Origin: an uncultured Bacilli bacterium
GTDB taxonomy: Bacteria; Bacillota_I; Bacilli_A; RF39; UBA660
Assembly (NCBI GenBank): GCA_947588975.1
Contig: CANQAF010000046.1
Coordinates: 1 to 8,258 of the forward strand
Reading direction: 5' to 3'
DNA length: 8,258 bases
Shown here: positions 5,351-8,258 of the stretch, in pieces
How positions within the stretch are numbered: the stretch's first letter is position 1
Layout of the letters: every line of letters begins with the position of its first letter
Notes under the pieces: model-generated
Databases searched by the model: none
The model's input: only the letters and a program-made list of their open reading frames with translations
Told to the model about the DNA's origin: nothing
Made by a program: the position numbers and the translations under genes

Positions 5351-8258
5351 AGAAAATATAGTAATATTGATTGTCAGTCTCATTGCATTTGGAGCAGGAT
5401 GTTTGGCAGTCGGTTGGATATTATCTCTCATCATCATTGGAGTGGCAGATTTACTAATATTTTTACCTTACTTTTTACAAACTAGAAAAAGAAAAAGGAG
5501 TAACTTTAAAAATAATATAAAAAGTCAGCCAAGTTCATCTAAAAAGAAAAATCCTAGTGAAAAAAAGAAAAGAAGGAAAAAAATATTTAAAATTATTCTT
5601 ATTATTCTTTTATCCTTTGTACTATTAATAATTGCGGCTTGTATTTACTTTGCTTACTACATCGTAAAAAATGCTCCTAAATTTGATCCAGACAACTTAT
5701 ATCGTCAAGAATCTTCCATTCTTTATACAGCAGATGGAACAATTTACGCAAAACTAGGAACTGAAAAAAGAGAAAAAATTTCTTATGATCAATTACCAGA
5801 AGTATTAATAGATGCCATTGTTGCAACAGAAGATTCACGCTATTTTCAACATAATGGTTTTGATCTACCTAGATTCTTAAAAGCTAGTATTCAACAAGTA
5901 TTAACACACCATGGTGGTGGTGCTTCTACTATTACAATGCAAGTAGCAAAAAATAACTTTACTTCTACAAAGCAAACCATCACTAGAAAATTCACAGATA
6001 TTTATCTATCCATCTATCAAATTGAAAAAAAATATACAAAAGAAGCAATATTAGAATTTTATGTCAATGCTCCATATTTAGGTAGTGGAGCATGGGGAGT
6101 AGAGCAAGCTTGTTTAACTTACTTTGGAAAGTCTGCAAAAGATATTAATTTAGCAGAAGCTGCTTTGATCGCTGGACTTTTTCAAGCTCCAAATGCATTT
6201 GATCCAAATTTATATCCTGACGACGCTGAAGCAAGAAGAAAAACCGTATTATACTTAATGGAACGTCACGGATATATTACATCAGAAGAAAGAAAAGCCG
6301 CTGAAGCAATGACAGTAGATAAGTTATTATATCAAGGATCAAATTCTGTTTCTGAAGATTATCGCTTCTTTATCGCTACTGTTGCCGATGAGGTACTAGC
6401 AGATACAGGACACGATCCATACTCTTACCCAATGGAAATATATACAACAATGGATGCAGAAAAACAACAATATATTAATCACATCATGTCAGGAGAAACT
6501 TATGCATGGGAAAATGATATGGTTGATGCAGGTATTGCAGTTATTGATGTAAAAACTGGTGCCTTAGTTGCTGTTGGTGGTGGCCGTCATTGGAGTGGAC
6601 CAAGAGATTTAAATATGGCAACAAAACTGAATCAACAAATCGGATCTACTTCAAAACCATTATATGATTATGCTCCTGGAATTGAATATGAAAACTGGTC
6701 TACAGCTAAATTATTTATGGATGAAGAATATGCATATTCGAATGGTACACGAATCAACAACTGGGATAGGAAATATAATGGTCTTCTTACCTTACGAGAT
6801 GCTTTATCACAATCTCGTAATATTCCAGCGTTAAAAGCATTTCAACTGAATAAAAATTCAAATATTAAAAATTTTGTAACAAGTGTAGGACTTAGTCCTG
6901 AAGTTGGCGCAGATGGAACAATTCATGAAGCACATGCAATTGGAGGATATAATGGGGAATCCCCACTTACCATGGCAGCAGCCTATGCAACATTTGGAAA
7001 TGGTGGATACTATATAACACCACACAGTTACACAAAAATTATTGACCGTAATACTAAAGAAGTAATTGAAAAGCAAATTACAAAAACAAGAGTGATGAGT
7101 GAAGAAACAGCATATATGATGACAGATTTATTACAAAGTTCAGCAAAAGGTGGATTATATGGGCAAGCAAATATTCCTGGAGTCACTTATGGTGCGAAAA
7201 CAGGAACAACTAACTATCCTCAATCAGTATTTAACATATGCCCTAATTTTGCAGGGGACTACATCAATGATTTATGGGTAAACGGTGTATCTCCAGATTA
7301 CGCAATTTCTGTTTGGTATGGATATATGCCTTGGGATCAAACATGTACCTACTCAAGTAATTCATATACACCTGAGCATAGAAAATTGTTCCAAACAGTT
7401 GGTAAAGGTATCTTCAAAACTGGAACAAGTTGGACGAGACCAGCAGGTGTTGTAGAAGTAGAAATTGAAGTAGGAACAAATCCTGAAAAACTTCCAAGTC
7501 AATACACTCCTGCAAATATGCGAACAACGGCATTATTTAAACAAGGTACAGAACCTACTGAAGTATCTGATCGTTATAACACTTTAGAAAATGTAAAAAA
7601 TTTAAAATCATCTATCAAAAATAATGTACTTACATTAACATGGGATGAAGTAAAGCCTTCTGCGATTAGTGATGAAACGATTAACGCATGGGCAAGAAGT
7701 ATTGCTAGTAGTGAAAATGGAATCAATCAATTAATTAATAATCGTAAAAATGAAAATGCTGCTCAACTAGGAACAGTAATATACCAAGTTTATTCTAAAA
7801 ATGAAAAAGGAGAATTAACTTTAATCAAAGAAGTAAATAAACCTACCATTGATATTCCACTTACTACCAATTCACCAACTACCTACGTTGTAAAAACTGC
7901 ATATACTATTTTTAAAGCAAATGCAAGTACGGGTGCAGAAACAAAAATTTCCTTAACAAATGTTAAAGCTGTTATTACAACTGAATTAATTGGAGAAAAA
8001 ACAATTACACTTTATGTTGGTGATAAAATGTATGTGGATCCGTCTCCTGCTGTTACAGTATTAGCAGATTTAACAAATGTAACAAATAAAGCAACAATTA
8101 AAAGAACAATTAAAAATAGTGCTGGTAAAGAAATTGCAGTAAATGAAATGAATACAGATAAAGCAGAAACTTATACCATTACATATTCTATTGCCTATAA
8201 TGACTTTACCGATACACTCACTAGAACAATTGTAGTAAAAGAAAAAGCAGAAACTCAA
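5328..8258 (+). CDS. ponA: Class A (bifunctional) penicillin-binding protein, PBP1 type; 3' end missing
   Basis: 977 codons are open to the right edge without a stop. Class A PBPs polymerise lipid II (glycosyltransferase GT51) and cross-link the peptides (transpeptidase) outside the membrane. N-terminus: a hydrophobic stretch at about 11-50, a Lys/Arg-rich segment at 53-88, and the main membrane anchor at about 86-113. GT51 about 130-310: motif 1 EDSRYFQHNGFD with catalytic Glu168, motif 2 GASTITMQVAKN (198-209), motif 3 RKFTD (220-224, Asp where Glu is usual), then EFYVN and YFGKSA. Transpeptidase about 405-690: Ser440-Thr-Ser-Lys443 (GSTSKP), Ser496-Arg-Asn498, and Lys624-Thr-Gly (KTGTT). 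A 15-residue insert with Cys638 follows KTG. The tail has a fibronectin III-like region (about 755-880) and a bacterial Ig-like/DUF5011-like region (about 884-972) with YTITYSIAYND. The gene follows recU in the Bacillus ponA order. Length already exceeds typical PBP1 proteins. Confidence 0.95.
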   Translation, partial: MNKILKDKENIVILIVSLIAFGAGCLAVGWILSLIIIGVADLLIFLPYFLQTRKRKRSNFKNNIKSQPSSSKKKNPSEKKKRRKKIFKIILIILLSFVLLIIAACIYFAYYIVKNAPKFDPDNLYRQESSILYTADGTIYAKLGTEKREKISYDQLPEVLIDAIVATEDSRYFQHNGFDLPRFLKASIQQVLTHHGGGASTITMQVAKNNFTSTKQTITRKFTDIYLSIYQIEKKYTKEAILEFYVNAPYLGSGAWGVEQACLTYFGKSAKDINLAEAALIAGLFQAPNAFDPNLYPDDAEARRKTVLYLMERHGYITSEERKAAEAMTVDKLLYQGSNSVSEDYRFFIATVADEVLADTGHDPYSYPMEIYTTMDAEKQQYINHIMSGETYAWENDMVDAGIAVIDVKTGALVAVGGGRHWSGPRDLNMATKLNQQIGSTSKPLYDYAPGIEYENWSTAKLFMDEEYAYSNGTRINNWDRKYNGLLTLRDALSQSRNIPALKAFQLNKNSNIKNFVTSVGLSPEVGADGTIHEAHAIGGYNGESPLTMAAAYATFGNGGYYITPHSYTKIIDRNTKEVIEKQITKTRVMSEETAYMMTDLLQSSAKGGLYGQANIPGVTYGAKTGTTNYPQSVFNICPNFAGDYINDLWVNGVSPDYAISVWYGYMPWDQTCTYSSNSYTPEHRKLFQTVGKGIFKTGTSWTRPAGVVEVEIEVGTNPEKLPSQYTPANMRTTALFKQGTEPTEVSDRYNTLENVKNLKSSIKNNVLTLTWDEVKPSAISDETINAWARSIASSENGINQLINNRKNENAAQLGTVIYQVYSKNEKGELTLIKEVNKPTIDIPLTTNSPTTYVVKTAYTIFKANASTGAETKISLTNVKAVITTELIGEKTITLYVGDKMYVDPSPAVTVLADLTNVTNKATIKRTIKNSAGKEIAVNEMNTDKAETYTITYSIAYNDFTDTLTRTIVVKEKAETQ

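Noticed and set aside
6858..7076. Open frame of 72 codons on the minus strand inside the PBP gene
   Set aside because: Antisense shadow of the transpeptidase domain, with a Cys-rich chance composition.
8070..8258. Open frame of 62 codons on the minus strand at the right edge
   Set aside because: It needs a TTG start, is Cys/Phe-rich and is antisense to the Ig-like PBP tail.

Overview
This AT-rich window carries five protein-coding genes and one candidate small gene, using ordinary low-GC Firmicutes (Bacilli-type) signals: strong AGGAGG/GAGGTG ribosome binding sites, TTGACA/TATAAT-like promoters and U-tract terminators. Tryptophan is encoded by TGG throughout and xfp ends with TGA, so the standard bacterial code fits better than the Mycoplasma code. 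The gene set is phosphoketolase, an RNase J1-type nuclease, RecU, a class A penicillin-binding protein and a type IV pilin-like protein. It suggests a walled, fermentative member of the Bacilli, possibly an uncultured gut or Erysipelotrichia-like lineage. The lineage below Firmicutes is inference only.

Layout. Positions 1-77 (minus) hold the first 25 codons of a type IV pilin/pseudopilin-like protein that runs off the left edge. A G/C-rich hairpin with a T7 tract (101-126, minus) separates it from xfp (201-2624, minus), a full-length phosphoketolase. The 177-bp gap 2625-2801 contains back-to-back promoters, one for xfp (minus) and one for rnjA (plus). rnjA (2802-4499, plus) encodes an RNase J1-type nuclease. 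A small 44-codon ORF on the minus strand (4483-4617) converges on it. Both coding ends lie inside one AT-rich hairpin (4471-4512) that probably terminates transcription from both sides. The gap 4618-4759 holds a weak promoter for the small ORF and an almost perfect 20-bp tandem repeat just upstream of recU. recU (4760-5350, plus) overlaps by 23 nt the start of a class A PBP gene (5328 to beyond 8258, plus), giving the recU-ponA pair known from Bacillus.

Working together. recU and the PBP gene form one transcription unit that joins chromosome repair/segregation to peptidoglycan synthesis, as in B. subtilis. rnjA (RNA decay and processing) and xfp (central carbon metabolism) are divergent single-gene units with no evident functional link.

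I see no mobile element, CRISPR array, RNA gene or obvious defence system, and most of the window is housekeeping. The points worth a second look are the shared terminator with mirrored stop codons, the unlisted small protein, the tandem repeat before recU, the C9 tract/terminator ahead of the pilin gene, and several unusual traits of the PBP: an extra N-terminal hydrophobic hairpin, Asp for Glu in glycosyltransferase motif 3, a Cys-bearing insert after KTG, and a long Ig-like tail.
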